Below, piece after piece: positions 10,904 to 20,742 of a stretch of DNA of 64,000 nt; the stretch's first letter is position 1, and the number at the start of each line of letters is the position of its first letter. The stretch is from an uncultured Myxococcales bacterium (GTDB lineage: Bacteria; Myxococcota_A; UBA9042; DTJE01), in the NCBI GenBank assembly GCA_937975765.1, contig CALJUR010000017.1:1-64000 (forward strand). The letters run 5' to 3'. The notes under the pieces were generated by a model, which made no database searches, was not told where the DNA came from, and saw only the letters and a program-made list of their open reading frames with translations. The translations under genes were made by a program, and so were the position numbers.

Positions 10904-12826
10904 ATGACGCGCTCTCTCCTCGGACGACGGGTTCGAAGGGTTGCGCCGTGGCTCGGAGCGGCCGTGCTGGCACTCGGGGCCCTCGGAGCGTGCAATCCGT
11001 CGTGGGAAGGCCGGCTGACGACCTTCAGCCCCAACCCCCTCCACCCGATCGAGTTCATCTCCGTGTTCCCGGCGGTCCGGTCCGCGGACGGGACCTACGA
11101 GCGGCAGTGCACCACGACGGACCTGGACGGCAACGCGGTCACCGTGGACTCGCTGCTGTTCTCGATCACGCTGCTGGGCACGGACCCGAACACCGACGAC
11201 GTGGACAACTCGATCCGCCCCGGCGACCTGGTGAAGAAGAGCGCCACCGAGCGCAACGAGGTCGCGGTCGGCGACACGGTCACCGAGAGCAACTTCGAGG
11301 TGGAGATCTCCTGCCTCGAGACGTATCCCGACCCGGACCTGACCGGGGCCGCGGACTGCCAGTTGGGCAAGAGCGTGCCGAAGGCGTCCCCGCAGAAGCT
11401 GGACTACCGCAGCTACTACGACCCGTCGTCCCCGACGCTGCGGCCGCCCAGCAGCGAGAAGGACTCCATGGCGATCGCGTTCCTGATCGACCAGTCCGGC
11501 TCGATGAAGGGCTTCGTCACCCCCGAGGACGGGTACGAGGCGACGGTCGCCTCGCCGTGGGAAGGCGGCGACTTCAAGTCCCGCGCGTCGGACCCGGACA
11601 GCTACCGGACGTCCGCGGTCAAGTCGTTCGTCAGCCTGCTGAACGTGAACGACCGCACCGGCGTGTTCCAGTTCGGCGAGGTGGTCGGAGCCAACGCGAA
11701 GATCGTGTGCGACCTGTCCACGGACAAGGACGAGGCCACCCGCCGTCGCGACTGCTTCGGTGTCAACCGGCAGGCGGTCTTCGGCTGCAGCGCGGACGAG
11801 ATCGCCCAGGGCTGCCAGTTGAAGGGCACCGACTTCACGAAGTTGCAGATCTCCGCCCGCGGCCGCACGCCCCTGTGGGCCGCCGTCGAGGACGTCTACA
11901 ACTTCATGAGGAACGACGTGGACACGCGGGTGCGCCACATCGTCGTCGTCACCGACGGCCCGGACACCTGCCACCCGGACTCGCCGGACTACATGCCGAC
12001 CCTGCGCCAGTACAAGGGCAACAAGTACATCGAATTCCAGCAGGACAACGCCTGCTCGACGGTGTCCTTCCTGCAGTTCCTGGCGACGCTGGAGGCCGAC
12101 CTGAAGAACGCCGATGGCCAGGCACTGGCGACGAACCTGGTCCCGGTCCACATCTCCTTCATCCAGTTCCAGTCGATGGGCTACCACGATCGCGACCCGC
12201 GCCAGCAGGAAGTCGCCTGCCGGACGGGCGGCCACTACATCTTCATCAACTCCGGGGACTTCGAGAAGGAGACCACCGGCGAGTCCCCGCTGCGCCAGGC
12301 GCTGGTTCTGCAGGCCGTCCCGCGGCTGCGCAGCGCGATGGCCGGTTCGTGGACGCTGGCGGTGGACGTGCCCGACCTGGCGCTGGGCCGGTTGCCGCTG
12401 GGTTCCGAGATGGCGGTCGGCGGCCAGATCTCGATGTTCGCCGGGGCCGTGACCCCGAACGCCCAGTTCGACCTGCGCGTCGGGTACGTCGAGTCCGCCG
12501 CGACGGGCGCCGGGATCCCGCGACTGGACATGCGGGGCTCGTTCCGGATCCCCTGCGGGGCCGGCGACTCCTGCTCGTGGTACGGCGGCGCGGGCGACTG
12601 CGGCGCCGTGGCCTGCCGGGCCGGCGACGCCGTCTGCATGCCCTCGTTCGTCGAGGACCAGACGTCCTGCGGCACCGGGGGCGCCTGCTGCTGGGGCGAG
12701 TGCCTGACCCCGGCGTCGGAGTGCCTGACGTTCGACGCGCTGTGCAACCCGGTGAACAAGGCCGACGACACGACCTGCTCGGCGGGCGTGTGCTGCGGCG
12801 GCGTCTGCCAGGCGACGTGCCCGTGA
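10904..12826 (+). CDS. von Willebrand factor A domain lipoprotein, Cys-rich C-terminus
   Basis: This is a 640-residue exported lipoprotein with lipobox LGAC (Cys30). A vWA domain begins near residue 190 with the metal-ion MIDAS motif DQSGSM (Asp196, Ser198, Ser200). VVVTDGPDTC follows further on. The last 110 residues hold over 15 cysteines in short CCWGEC/CCGGVC-type motifs, so this tail is probably disulphide-rich and extracellular. vWA domains bind protein partners through a divalent cation, and the partner here is unknown. It is the first gene after a strong promoter and 98 bases upstream of an outer-membrane barrel gene, so an envelope role is likely. Confidence 0.85.
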   Translation: MTRSLLGRRVRRVAPWLGAAVLALGALGACNPSWEGRLTTFSPNPLHPIEFISVFPAVRSADGTYERQCTTTDLDGNAVTVDSLLFSITLLGTDPNTDDVDNSIRPGDLVKKSATERNEVAVGDTVTESNFEVEISCLETYPDPDLTGAADCQLGKSVPKASPQKLDYRSYYDPSSPTLRPPSSEKDSMAIAFLIDQSGSMKGFVTPEDGYEATVASPWEGGDFKSRASDPDSYRTSAVKSFVSLLNVNDRTGVFQFGEVVGANAKIVCDLSTDKDEATRRRDCFGVNRQAVFGCSADEIAQGCQLKGTDFTKLQISARGRTPLWAAVEDVYNFMRNDVDTRVRHIVVVTDGPDTCHPDSPDYMPTLRQYKGNKYIEFQQDNACSTVSFLQFLATLEADLKNADGQALATNLVPVHISFIQFQSMGYHDRDPRQQEVACRTGGHYIFINSGDFEKETTGESPLRQALVLQAVPRLRSAMAGSWTLAVDVPDLALGRLPLGSEMAVGGQISMFAGAVTPNAQFDLRVGYVESAATGAGIPRLDMRGSFRIPCGAGDSCSWYGGAGDCGAVACRAGDAVCMPSFVEDQTSCGTGGACCWGECLTPASECLTFDALCNPVNKADDTTCSAGVCCGGVCQATCP

Positions 12827-12924
12827 CGGGCTGGCGGGGCGCGGCCGCGGGGCCGGGCTCCCTTGGAAGTGGTTTCTCCGGCGCCCCGGGCGCCGTGGGA
12901 CAGGACACATCAGCGAGGACAGAC

Positions 12925-13740
12925 ATGAACGGAAGGTGGGCGCTGCGGACCGTCATCGGCATCGTCATCCTGTGCGCCTGGGTTCCCGTCGCCTCCGCCG
13001 AGGAAGGCGCGCCGGCAGCCCAGGAGGAACGCACCACGCTGGACAAGGAACTGGACAAGGTGTGGGGCAAGGAGCGTGACCTGCGGATCATCCAGAAGCG
13101 GGCGTTCGAGAAGGACCTGCGGCACGCCGTCGGCTTCTACGTCGGCGTGATCCCCAGCAACCCCTTCTTCAACTACTTCCCGGTCGGCCTCCGGTACGAC
13201 TACTTCCCGATGGAGTCGGTGGCGATCGAGGTGTCCGGGGCGTACGTCGCCTCCTCGGTCAGCGCCCATGCCGAAAGCATCAAGGACGTGTCCGGGCGGC
13301 GGGTCCTCAGCGTCGACGTCGGCGACCGCGTCCAGTGGTACGCCGGCCTGAACGCGCACTGGATCCCGATCCACGCGAAGGTCAACATCCTGAACAAGAA
13401 GCTGACCTCGCTGGACCTGGGCATCACCGCCGGCCTGGGCCTGATGGGTTCGCAGGTCCGCGAGACCGAGGCCGATTCGTGGAAGACCCGCTGGTCCTAC
13501 AACGGCGCGGTTCCGTTCAACCTCCAGTTCAACCTGGGCCTGGGGCTGCACTGGTTCCTGACCGACTACCTGGCCATCCGGCTGGACTACCGGAACTACA
13601 TCTACCCGAAGTACCCGGGCGCCCCGACCACGGACACCGTGACCGGCAAGAAGAAGTACCCCTCGGAGTGGGGCAACAACGTGGAGTCGCTCTCCGAGAT
13701 CAGCATCGGCCTCAGCTACCTCACGCCGGCGCCGAAGTGA
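12925..13740 (+). CDS. Outer-membrane beta-barrel protein, myxobacterial type (GltA/GltB/NfsA-like)
   Basis: The 271-residue protein has a signal peptide cut after ASA (residue 25). A charged helical stretch (TTLDKELDKVWGKERDLR) precedes alternating aromatic beta-strands that end in ISIGLSYLTPAPK. Strands such as AVGFYVGVIPSNPFFNYF, PVGLRYDYFPMESVAIEV and LAIRLDYRNYIYPKY match the outer-membrane barrel family widespread in Myxococcales (the OMP_myx_plus type). The following gene order (TPR, very large TPR, TPR lipoprotein) resembles the A/B-C-D-E order of Glt and Nfs. The family call is fairly firm. The Glt/Nfs relationship is inferred from context. Confidence 0.7.
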   Translation: MNGRWALRTVIGIVILCAWVPVASAEEGAPAAQEERTTLDKELDKVWGKERDLRIIQKRAFEKDLRHAVGFYVGVIPSNPFFNYFPVGLRYDYFPMESVAIEVSGAYVASSVSAHAESIKDVSGRRVLSVDVGDRVQWYAGLNAHWIPIHAKVNILNKKLTSLDLGITAGLGLMGSQVRETEADSWKTRWSYNGAVPFNLQFNLGLGLHWFLTDYLAIRLDYRNYIYPKYPGAPTTDTVTGKKKYPSEWGNNVESLSEISIGLSYLTPAPK

Positions 13741-13819
13741 GCAGGGGGGGGCGCGCCGGACGGAGAACCGGTCGCGCCGCGGGTTGAGGATTCGGACCTC
13801 GCACGGAACGGGTGAGACG

Positions 13820-15748
13820 ATGAAGCGAACCCTGATGCAGGCGCTCCTGGCGACGGCGATCGTCGCCGGTCTTGCCGCCTGGGCGCCCCCGGCCCTGGCC
13901 ATCACCAAGGATGAGGTGGTGACGCTGGTCAAGCTGGGGATCCCCGAGGCGGACATCATCAAGTCGATCGACAAGGACAAGACGGTCTTCGATTTGAAGA
14001 TCCAGGACATCCTGGAACTGAAGAAGGCCAACGTGCCCGACGGAGTCATCAAGTACATGCTGGCGACGGCGCAGAAGGCCGCCGCCGGTGCGCAGCCGGC
14101 CGCCGCCGCGCCCGCAGCGGGCCAGCCCGCCGCCGGTGCGCAGCCCGCCGCTCCGCAGCCGGTGGCCGCCCCGGTGGTCCGCGAGAAGACCCCCGAGGAG
14201 ATCCGCGCGGAAGAGGAGCGCCAGCGCGAGGAAGCGCGTCGCCAGGCCGAGGAGGCCCGCAAGGCCGAGGAGGCCCGCAAGACGGCCTACGCGCGGGGCA
14301 TCCTGCGTCGCGGCCTGTCCCTGGCCGACGAGGGCAAGTGGGTCGAGGCCGTCGGCGTCTTCCAGAAGTTCGTGCAGGAAGGCAACTTCGCGCCCGGCTC
14401 CATCGAGGCCTACAACGCGAAGTACGGCATGGCCGCCGCGCTGACGCAGGCCGGCCTGTACCAGTCCGCCGCGAAACTGCTGGTGGAAGTCCTGATGGAA
14501 GGGCCGGACAAGCCGTTCTTCAAGGACGCCTTCGGCAAGTTGCGCACGCTGCGCAAGGAGATCATCTACAACCCGCCGGACCTCGAGGAACTGACCAAGT
14601 TCCCGCTGGTGGGCTTCTCCCAGGCGTTCCAGGACGAGTTCAACTACGTGCTGGGCGAGTTCTTCTACGACTTCGCCAATTACCAGCGCGCCCTGAAGCA
14701 CTTCGAGGCCGTGTCCGGGAAGTCCCCGGACGCCGCGAAGGCCCTGTACCTGACCGGCCTGGTGCAGGTCCGGTACAAGATGTTCAAGTCCGCCGTCGAG
14801 AACCTGCAGAAGGCGATCAACATCGCCGAGGCGACGAACGCCGACCCGTCCGTCGTGGACCTGGCGTTCATGGCGCTGGCCCGCATCGCCTACGAGTCCG
14901 AGAACTACGACGCGGCCATCTTCTACTACCGCAAGGTGCCGCGCGAGTCCGTGCGCGCCGGGACGGTGTTCTACGAGATGGCGTGGACCTACCTGATGAA
15001 GGGCGATTACTCCCGCGCGCTGGGTGCCTTCCACGCGCTGCACTCGCCGTTCTTCTCGAAGACGTTCTACCCGGAACTGTGGATCCTCGAGGCCCGCGGC
15101 TACGGCGACCTGTGCCGGTACGACAAGGCCGACAAGGCCCTGAAGATGTTCGACCAGGACGTCGGGCAGTACTTCGATCCGCTGAAGCGCTTCATCAACG
15201 CCCAGCGCCAGCCCGAGGACTTCTACCTGAACTTCGTGGCGTCGATGAACCAGGCCGCGAAGGAGGGCCTGGTCCGCCTGCCGAAGCAGCTGACGTGGCC
15301 GGTGCTGTCGAACGTCGAGTTCTACAACCTGTACCGGACCATCCGGCAGATCGAGCGCGAGGACAAGGAGATCCGCACCAGCGCTTCGCGGCTGGGCCCG
15401 TTCGCGCAGGAGATGGCGGTCAAGCTGAACATCCTGAAGAAGGACGGCCTGGTCCGCGCCGGCGTGAAGATCCAGCAGATCCTGACCGAGCTGCAGGCGT
15501 CGATCAGCGAGGCCCAGGTCCAGCAGACCGAGATCGAGGTCGACATCAACGCCGCCGCCATCGACGTGATGACCGAGGAGATCAAGACCTCGGTCGGCGA
15601 GGGCGAGGAGGCGGAGGCCAGGAAGATTCGCGGCAGCGCCATCGCCGTCGTCGGCGGCGACACCGAGGTGTGGCCGTTCGAGGGCGAGTACTGGAGCGAC
15701 GAGGTGCCGTTCTATCGCAGCCTCCTGACCAGCAAGTGCAAGGAATGA
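13820..15748 (+). CDS. Secreted TPR protein, GltC/NfsC-like position
   Basis: This 642-residue protein has a clear signal peptide ending in PALA (residue 27). A small helical domain of about 55 residues follows (LVKLGIPEADIIKSID ... NVPDGVIKYML), then an Ala/Pro linker and a charged coiled coil rich in Glu/Arg/Ala. From about residue 155 it is TPR repeats, for example NYQRALKHFEAVSGKSPDAA and YDAAIFYYRKVPRESVRAG. The C-terminus ends in a short conserved-looking tail, PFYRSLLTSKCKE. No enzyme motif is seen. It lies 79 bases after the barrel gene and 35 bases before the giant TPR gene. By size and place it could correspond to GltC, a periplasmic TPR protein of about 670 residues. Confidence 0.65.
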   Translation: MKRTLMQALLATAIVAGLAAWAPPALAITKDEVVTLVKLGIPEADIIKSIDKDKTVFDLKIQDILELKKANVPDGVIKYMLATAQKAAAGAQPAAAAPAAGQPAAGAQPAAPQPVAAPVVREKTPEEIRAEEERQREEARRQAEEARKAEEARKTAYARGILRRGLSLADEGKWVEAVGVFQKFVQEGNFAPGSIEAYNAKYGMAAALTQAGLYQSAAKLLVEVLMEGPDKPFFKDAFGKLRTLRKEIIYNPPDLEELTKFPLVGFSQAFQDEFNYVLGEFFYDFANYQRALKHFEAVSGKSPDAAKALYLTGLVQVRYKMFKSAVENLQKAINIAEATNADPSVVDLAFMALARIAYESENYDAAIFYYRKVPRESVRAGTVFYEMAWTYLMKGDYSRALGAFHALHSPFFSKTFYPELWILEARGYGDLCRYDKADKALKMFDQDVGQYFDPLKRFINAQRQPEDFYLNFVASMNQAAKEGLVRLPKQLTWPVLSNVEFYNLYRTIRQIEREDKEIRTSASRLGPFAQEMAVKLNILKKDGLVRAGVKIQQILTELQASISEAQVQQTEIEVDINAAAIDVMTEEIKTSVGEGEEAEARKIRGSAIAVVGGDTEVWPFEGEYWSDEVPFYRSLLTSKCKE

Positions 15749-15783
15749 GTTCCCTGCTCTCCTATCGAAAGGATGAGGGACGG

Positions 15784-18700
15784 ATGAACAGGACGATCGG
15801 TTCTCTTCTGGTTCTGGGGCTGGTCGCCGGCACCCCCGCGGTCGTCGGCGCCCAGGCAGCGAAGGGTCAGCCGGCCGCCTCGGCGCAGCCGGCCGCCACC
15901 GCCAAGCCTGTCGCGGCCGCGGAAGGCCAGGGCCAGGCCCGTTCCGGCAAGTACACGCTGGAGCAGGCCGAGGCGATGGTGAACGAGCAGGTCGCCCAGA
16001 AGATGCGGGCGATCTCCGAGAAGCGTCGCGAGAACATCACGAAGCTGCAGCAGCTGCTGGAGAACCCGGACTACCGGAAGGACCAGGATCGGGCCCCGAA
16101 GGTCATGCACATGCTGGCCGAGGCGTACTGGGAAGAGGGCCTGTACCAGTACCTGCAGAAGCGGTCCGAGTGGGACCGGTCGATGGTGCAGTTCAACGCG
16201 GGCACGCTGGCCGAGCAGCCGGTCGAGCCCGTCGAGGACTACTCCCAGTCGCTGGAGTTGTACCGCCGCATCCTGCGCGAGTTCCCGAACTACGTCCGCA
16301 TCGACGAGGTCTACTACTACCTCGGCAAGGGCGCGGTGAAGGAAGGCAAGGCGAAGAAGGACCGCGCGCTGCAGAAGGAAGGCGTCGACTACCTGAACCG
16401 GCTGGTCCAGAACTACCCGAAGTCCAGGTTCATCCCCGAGTCCCACCTGGCCATGGCCGAGTACTACTTCGAGACGAACTCGCTGTACTACGCGAAGACC
16501 AACTACGAGAAGATCATCCAGAACTTCCCGAAGTCCACCATGTACAACTACGCGCAGTACAAGCTGGGCTGGGTCTACTTCAACCTGCACGAGTTCGATA
16601 CCGCGATCGAGACCTTCCAGAAGGTCGTGTCCGCGGTCGGCAAGATCGAGGGCAGGGGAGTCATCGAGTTCAAGAACCAGGCGCTGAACGACCTGGTGGT
16701 CACGTACGCCGAGATCGAGAACGGCTGGCAGCATGCCAAGGACTACTTCCTGAAGGTCCTGCCCGAGGCCGAGGCCTACAAGAAACTGCGCATGCTGGGC
16801 GACCTGTACGTCGGCCAGGACAAGACCATCGACGCGATCGCGGTCTTCCGGCACTTCATCGAGCGCGAGAAGACCACGAAGAACGTGATCGAGTACTACA
16901 AGATCATCCTGGGCCTGTACAAGAACACCAACGACATGGCCAAGCTGGACGAGGTCACCACCGAGGCCCTGGACTACTTCAAGCCCAACGGCACGTGGTG
17001 GACGGTCAACAAGGCCAACGACGAGGTGGTCACCGAGGCCAACGGCCTGTGCGAGGAGCACCTGCTGTACCTGTCGAACCACTTCCACCGCGAGGCGCAG
17101 CGGCTGAACAAGGCCGAACTGTACAAGGCGGCGGCGGACCACTACTCGGTGTACCTGGGCCGGTTCGCGGACAGCAAGAACGCGTACGTCGTGAACTTCT
17201 ACTACGCGGAAATCCTGTACGACCAGCTGAAGGACTACAAGCGATCGCTGGAGCAGTACAGCAAGGTCATCGAGCGCGACACGAAGGGCGAGTACGTCGA
17301 GGACGCGGCCCTGGGCGTCATCTACTCCACGCAGGAACTGATGATCACCGCGGGGATCACCGAGGCGAAGAAGGGCGAGGGCATCGAGGTCGTCAAGGTC
17401 GACCCGAAGAAGGCCGAGGCCCCCATTCCCGAGACCGACCTGCACCCGCTGGAAGTCGAGTACGTCAAGGCCGCCGACAAGTATGTCGAACTGCTGACCG
17501 AACTGATCAAGGACCCCGAGGTCCGCAAGAAGAACCCGAAGCGCGGCGAGAAGATCCCCGAGATCATGTTCATCGCGGCGCAGACCTTCTACAAGCACGG
17601 CAAGTTCCAGGACGCCGTGTCGCGCCTGAAGATCCTGTTCGACTACGACAACCAGTCGAAGTTCGCGGCCTACTCGGTCTTCACGCTGCTGGACTGCTAC
17701 CAGCGCCTGCAGCAGTGGCCGAAGGTCGAGGAATGGGCGCGCAAGTTGATCGCGGCACGGAACTTCACGGTCAAGCCCGAGAAGGAACTGAAGAAGATCG
17801 TCGCCATCGCGGTCATCGAGAACGCCCGACTGATGACGGTCGAGAAGAAGTTCGGCGCGGCGTACGACGAGACCATGCGCGCGTACCAGGAGAACAAGGA
17901 CAACGACGACATCGGCAGCAAGATGCTGTACAACGCGGCCGCGATCCTGGAGGGCCAGAAGGAGCCGGACAAGGCCATCAAGATGTACCTGCGCGTCGTG
18001 AAGGAGTACCCGAAGAGCGACGTGGCGCCCGAGGCCGTGTTCACCATCGGCATGATCTACGAGTCGCAGACCGAGTTCGAGAAGGCGGCCGACACGTTCG
18101 AGTCGATGGACCAGTTCAAGTCCATCAAGGAGCCGGCCGCCACCGAGTCGCAGGAGAAGAAGGACTCCTACAAGAAGGTCCAGGAACAGATGGCCGACGC
18201 GCTGCAGAACGCCGGCATGCTGCAGGAGGCCCTGGGCAGGTACCAGGACGCCATCGACGTCTACCAGAAGTTCGTGAAGCAGTTCCCGAACCTCCCCGAG
18301 ACCGCGAAGGCGGCCCTGCGCATCGGCATCGTCTACGAGACGAAGGGCGACACGGCCTCGCTGCGGAAGGCGCACGACGCGTACCAGTCGTGGCTGAAGA
18401 AGGACTACAAGCGCGGCGACCTGGCGGTCGAGGCGCTGACCCGTGCGGGCGCCTGCCTGAAGCAGATCGACAAGAACCGGGAGCGCAAGAACGCGACGGC
18501 CCTGTTCCAGAGGGCCCTGGAGACCTTCAACAAGCTGGGCGACAACCCCGAGTCGGTGAAGACCGCCAAGCTGTATGCGGCGCAGGCGTCCTTCGAACTG
18601 GCCGACTACCTGTACGACGACTTCACCGGCCTGAAGATCCCGTCCACCGTCGACCCGAACGTGCTGAAGAAGGCGCTGACGGCGAAGGCGGAAGGGCAGC

Positions 18701-19248
18701 AGAAGGCCGAGAAGGCGTTCGACCAGGTCCTGAACTACAAGTCGGGCGGCTGGTCGGCGGGCGCCCTGTTCAAGATGGGCCTGCTGTACTACGACTTCTA
18801 CAAGGAACTGGACAACGTCCCGATCCCGGACTGCCCGTGCCCGGGCGTCTCGAAGAAGGAGTGCAAGATCGTGCAGGACGCGTTCAACGCCGGCGACTTG
18901 GACACGATCAACAACTACCCGTGGGGCCCGGAGTGGCTGACGGTCGCACCGACCTTCCAGGACAGCTACCGCGCCATCATCGAGGAGATCATGCGCCCGG
19001 TGCAGGAGAAGTCGCTGCGCGCGTTCGAACGGGCGCTGAACCTGGCGCACGAGGAGAAGGTCTACAACAAGTGGTCCAAGCTGTGCGCGGAGTACGCGGT
19101 GAAGGTCAACCAGGACTCGTTCCCGGTGGCCGGTGACAGCGAGGTCAAGGCCGACCACGTGAAGGACACGCTGGCCTCCACCTCGTTCGTGCGGTCGCTG
19201 CGTCGCGGCGGCATCGAGGTCAAGATGACGGAGGAGGCTTCGCGATGA
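15784..19248 (+). CDS. Giant periplasmic TPR protein, GltD/AgmU-like
   Basis: The 1154-residue protein has an N-terminal signal (MNRTIGSLLVLGLVAGTPAV, cleavage near GAQA), then a Gln/Ala linker. About a thousand residues of TPR-type helices follow, for example YQDAIDVYQKFVKQFPNLPE and ALGRYQDAIDV. Lysine and tyrosine are unusually frequent in the repeats compared with neighbouring proteins. A short Cys cluster CPCPGVSKKEC occurs near residue 1020. GltD (AgmU) of Myxococcus is a TPR protein of about 1200 residues encoded directly before gltE, which matches the size and neighbour here. Homology is inferred and needs a profile search. It overlaps the next gene by four bases (ATGA). Confidence 0.65.
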   Translation: MNRTIGSLLVLGLVAGTPAVVGAQAAKGQPAASAQPAATAKPVAAAEGQGQARSGKYTLEQAEAMVNEQVAQKMRAISEKRRENITKLQQLLENPDYRKDQDRAPKVMHMLAEAYWEEGLYQYLQKRSEWDRSMVQFNAGTLAEQPVEPVEDYSQSLELYRRILREFPNYVRIDEVYYYLGKGAVKEGKAKKDRALQKEGVDYLNRLVQNYPKSRFIPESHLAMAEYYFETNSLYYAKTNYEKIIQNFPKSTMYNYAQYKLGWVYFNLHEFDTAIETFQKVVSAVGKIEGRGVIEFKNQALNDLVVTYAEIENGWQHAKDYFLKVLPEAEAYKKLRMLGDLYVGQDKTIDAIAVFRHFIEREKTTKNVIEYYKIILGLYKNTNDMAKLDEVTTEALDYFKPNGTWWTVNKANDEVVTEANGLCEEHLLYLSNHFHREAQRLNKAELYKAAADHYSVYLGRFADSKNAYVVNFYYAEILYDQLKDYKRSLEQYSKVIERDTKGEYVEDAALGVIYSTQELMITAGITEAKKGEGIEVVKVDPKKAEAPIPETDLHPLEVEYVKAADKYVELLTELIKDPEVRKKNPKRGEKIPEIMFIAAQTFYKHGKFQDAVSRLKILFDYDNQSKFAAYSVFTLLDCYQRLQQWPKVEEWARKLIAARNFTVKPEKELKKIVAIAVIENARLMTVEKKFGAAYDETMRAYQENKDNDDIGSKMLYNAAAILEGQKEPDKAIKMYLRVVKEYPKSDVAPEAVFTIGMIYESQTEFEKAADTFESMDQFKSIKEPAATESQEKKDSYKKVQEQMADALQNAGMLQEALGRYQDAIDVYQKFVKQFPNLPETAKAALRIGIVYETKGDTASLRKAHDAYQSWLKKDYKRGDLAVEALTRAGACLKQIDKNRERKNATALFQRALETFNKLGDNPESVKTAKLYAAQASFELADYLYDDFTGLKIPSTVDPNVLKKALTAKAEGQQKAEKAFDQVLNYKSGGWSAGALFKMGLLYYDFYKELDNVPIPDCPCPGVSKKECKIVQDAFNAGDLDTINNYPWGPEWLTVAPTFQDSYRAIIEEIMRPVQEKSLRAFERALNLAHEEKVYNKWSKLCAEYAVKVNQDSFPVAGDSEVKADHVKDTLASTSFVRSLRRGGIEVKMTEEASR

Positions 19249-20684
19249 ACCGGCAGCTTGGCAGCGTCATCGGGTTCCTCGGGATCGTCGGGCTGCTGGC
19301 CGGGTGCGGCGGCGGCACGGCGCAGGTCAAGGAAGAGAAGGCCGTCGGCCAGGCCACGAAGGGTGGCGAGGCGAAGAAGGCGGGCGAAAAGGAGGATCTG
19401 ACCCTCCGGGTCGTCGAGGCGCCGAAGGAGCCGGAGTACGTCGAGGGCGTCGATCGCGGCGCGCAGGACTCGTTCCGGAAGGGCGTCATCGCCGTGTCCG
19501 CCACCCCGCCGGATTACGCCACCGCGCGATCGGCGTTCGAGAGCGCGATTTCCCGGGACAAGGCGTTCCTGGAGGCGTACTTCAACCTGGGCATGGTGCA
19601 CGAGCGGACCGGCAAGCCGCTGGAAGCCGTCAGCACGTACAAGCGCGCGATGGACGCGAACCCGGGCAACCTGGACGCCCAGGCCAGCGTCGGCAAGGTG
19701 TACCTGGCGCTGGCCAAGCGCGCGAAGAGCGAAGGCGACGCGGCGAAGGCGTCCGAGTACGAGGGCGAGGCGCGACGGATCTTCGACGACGTCATCGCGA
19801 AGAACCCCGACAACGTGGCGGCGAACAACGCCATGGCCCTGTACTGGCTGAACCGCGGCGACCGCTCGACGGCCGAGGACTTCGTCAAGAAGGTCCTGCT
19901 GGTCCAGCCACACAACGTCGTGGCACTGAACACCCGCGGCCTGATCAACCTGCAGGCCGGCAAGTTGAGCATCGCCCGGTGGGTGTTCGAGGAGAAGGCG
20001 CTGCGCGAGGACGCGAACTCGACCGAGGCGCTGACGAACCTGGGCCTGACCTACATGAAGATGAACAAGGCCCCGCAGGCCGTCGCGTCGTTCGAGAAGG
20101 CGATCCTGGTCGATCCGGACAACTTCGAGGCCCGCATGAACGTGGCGGCGATCTACCTGGACTACCTGCACTACCAGGCGTCGCTGGACCAGTACGATGC
20201 CGCGCTGAAGCTGGTCCCGAACGACGTCGAGGCGCTGATCGGAGCGGGTTCGTGCCTGCTGGGCCTGCACAAGGCGAAGGAGGCGGTCGAGCGATGGGAG
20301 AAGGCGCTGAAGCTGGACCCGGATCGCGCGGTCCTGTACGCCCGGATCGGCAAGGTCTACGAGTCCACGCTGAACGACCTGGGCAAGGCGATCGAGAACT
20401 ACGAGCAGTGGGTGTCCAAGGGGAACCCCGGCGACAAGGACCCGATCAAGGCCAAGCTGCCCGTCCTGAAGGAGATGAAGGAGAAGGGCGGCCTGATGCT
20501 CCAGACCGAACCGCCGCCGGCCGAAGGACAGGCTCCGGCGGGTGGCGAGGCGGCTCCGGCGGCGCCCGCTGCGGCCCCGGAGACGGCCCCGGCACCGGCC
20601 GCGGCCCCGGCGGCGCCCGCGGCGACCCCCGAGACGGCCCCGGCACCGGCCGCGGCCCCGGCTGACGCGAACGCTGGAAAGTAG
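19245..20684 (+). CDS. TPR lipoprotein, GltE/AglT/NfsE-like
   Basis: The 479-residue lipoprotein (lipobox LLAGC, Cys21) begins inside the last codons of the giant TPR gene, so translation is coupled. At least eight TPR units run from about residue 75 to 400, for example AFLEAYFNLGMVHERTGKPL and ALTNLGLTYMKMNKAPQAVA. The last 50 residues are a low-complexity Ala/Pro/Glu tail with an internal DNA duplication. Myxococcus GltE (AglT) is a TPR outer-membrane lipoprotein of nearly the same length that follows gltD. An outer-membrane tether for the TPR assembly is inferred. Confidence 0.68.
   Translation: MNRQLGSVIGFLGIVGLLAGCGGGTAQVKEEKAVGQATKGGEAKKAGEKEDLTLRVVEAPKEPEYVEGVDRGAQDSFRKGVIAVSATPPDYATARSAFESAISRDKAFLEAYFNLGMVHERTGKPLEAVSTYKRAMDANPGNLDAQASVGKVYLALAKRAKSEGDAAKASEYEGEARRIFDDVIAKNPDNVAANNAMALYWLNRGDRSTAEDFVKKVLLVQPHNVVALNTRGLINLQAGKLSIARWVFEEKALREDANSTEALTNLGLTYMKMNKAPQAVASFEKAILVDPDNFEARMNVAAIYLDYLHYQASLDQYDAALKLVPNDVEALIGAGSCLLGLHKAKEAVERWEKALKLDPDRAVLYARIGKVYESTLNDLGKAIENYEQWVSKGNPGDKDPIKAKLPVLKEMKEKGGLMLQTEPPPAEGQAPAGGEAAPAAPAAAPETAPAPAAAPAAPAATPETAPAPAAAPADANAGK
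20580..20661 (+). repeat. 31-base direct repeat in the Ala/Pro tail of the TPR lipoprotein
   Basis: A 31-base unit at 20580-20610 recurs identically at 20631-20661 with a 51-base period, encoding ETAPAPAAAPA twice. This is typical slippage or duplication of a low-complexity linker, and copy number could vary between strains. Confidence 0.8.
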
Positions 20685-20691
20685 GTAGAAT
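20662..20691 (+). promoter_or_regulatory. Candidate promoter of the 86-residue secreted protein
   Basis: CTGACG at 20662-20667, an 18-base spacer and TAGAAT at 20686-20691, overlapping the end of the TPR lipoprotein gene and lying about 50 bases before the next ATG. The TAGAAT hexamer also occurs upstream of the genes at 30039, 51859 and 60506. Confidence 0.4.
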
Positions 20692-20742
20692 ATCGGCGGT
20701 CCCGGCGGGGCAGGTACGCCGGGAAACGCACGGAGGTGCTGG

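Noticed and set aside
15712..19158. A minus-strand open frame of 1148 codons opposite the giant TPR gene
   Set aside because: It is antisense to a coherent TPR protein with signal peptide. Its composition (Leu/Val/Asp/Arg runs) is the usual shadow pattern.
20580..20661. Direct repeat as a possible CRISPR fragment
   Set aside because: It has only two units, lies inside a coding Ala/Pro linker and has no spacers of regular unique sequence. No CRISPR array or cas gene was seen anywhere in the window.
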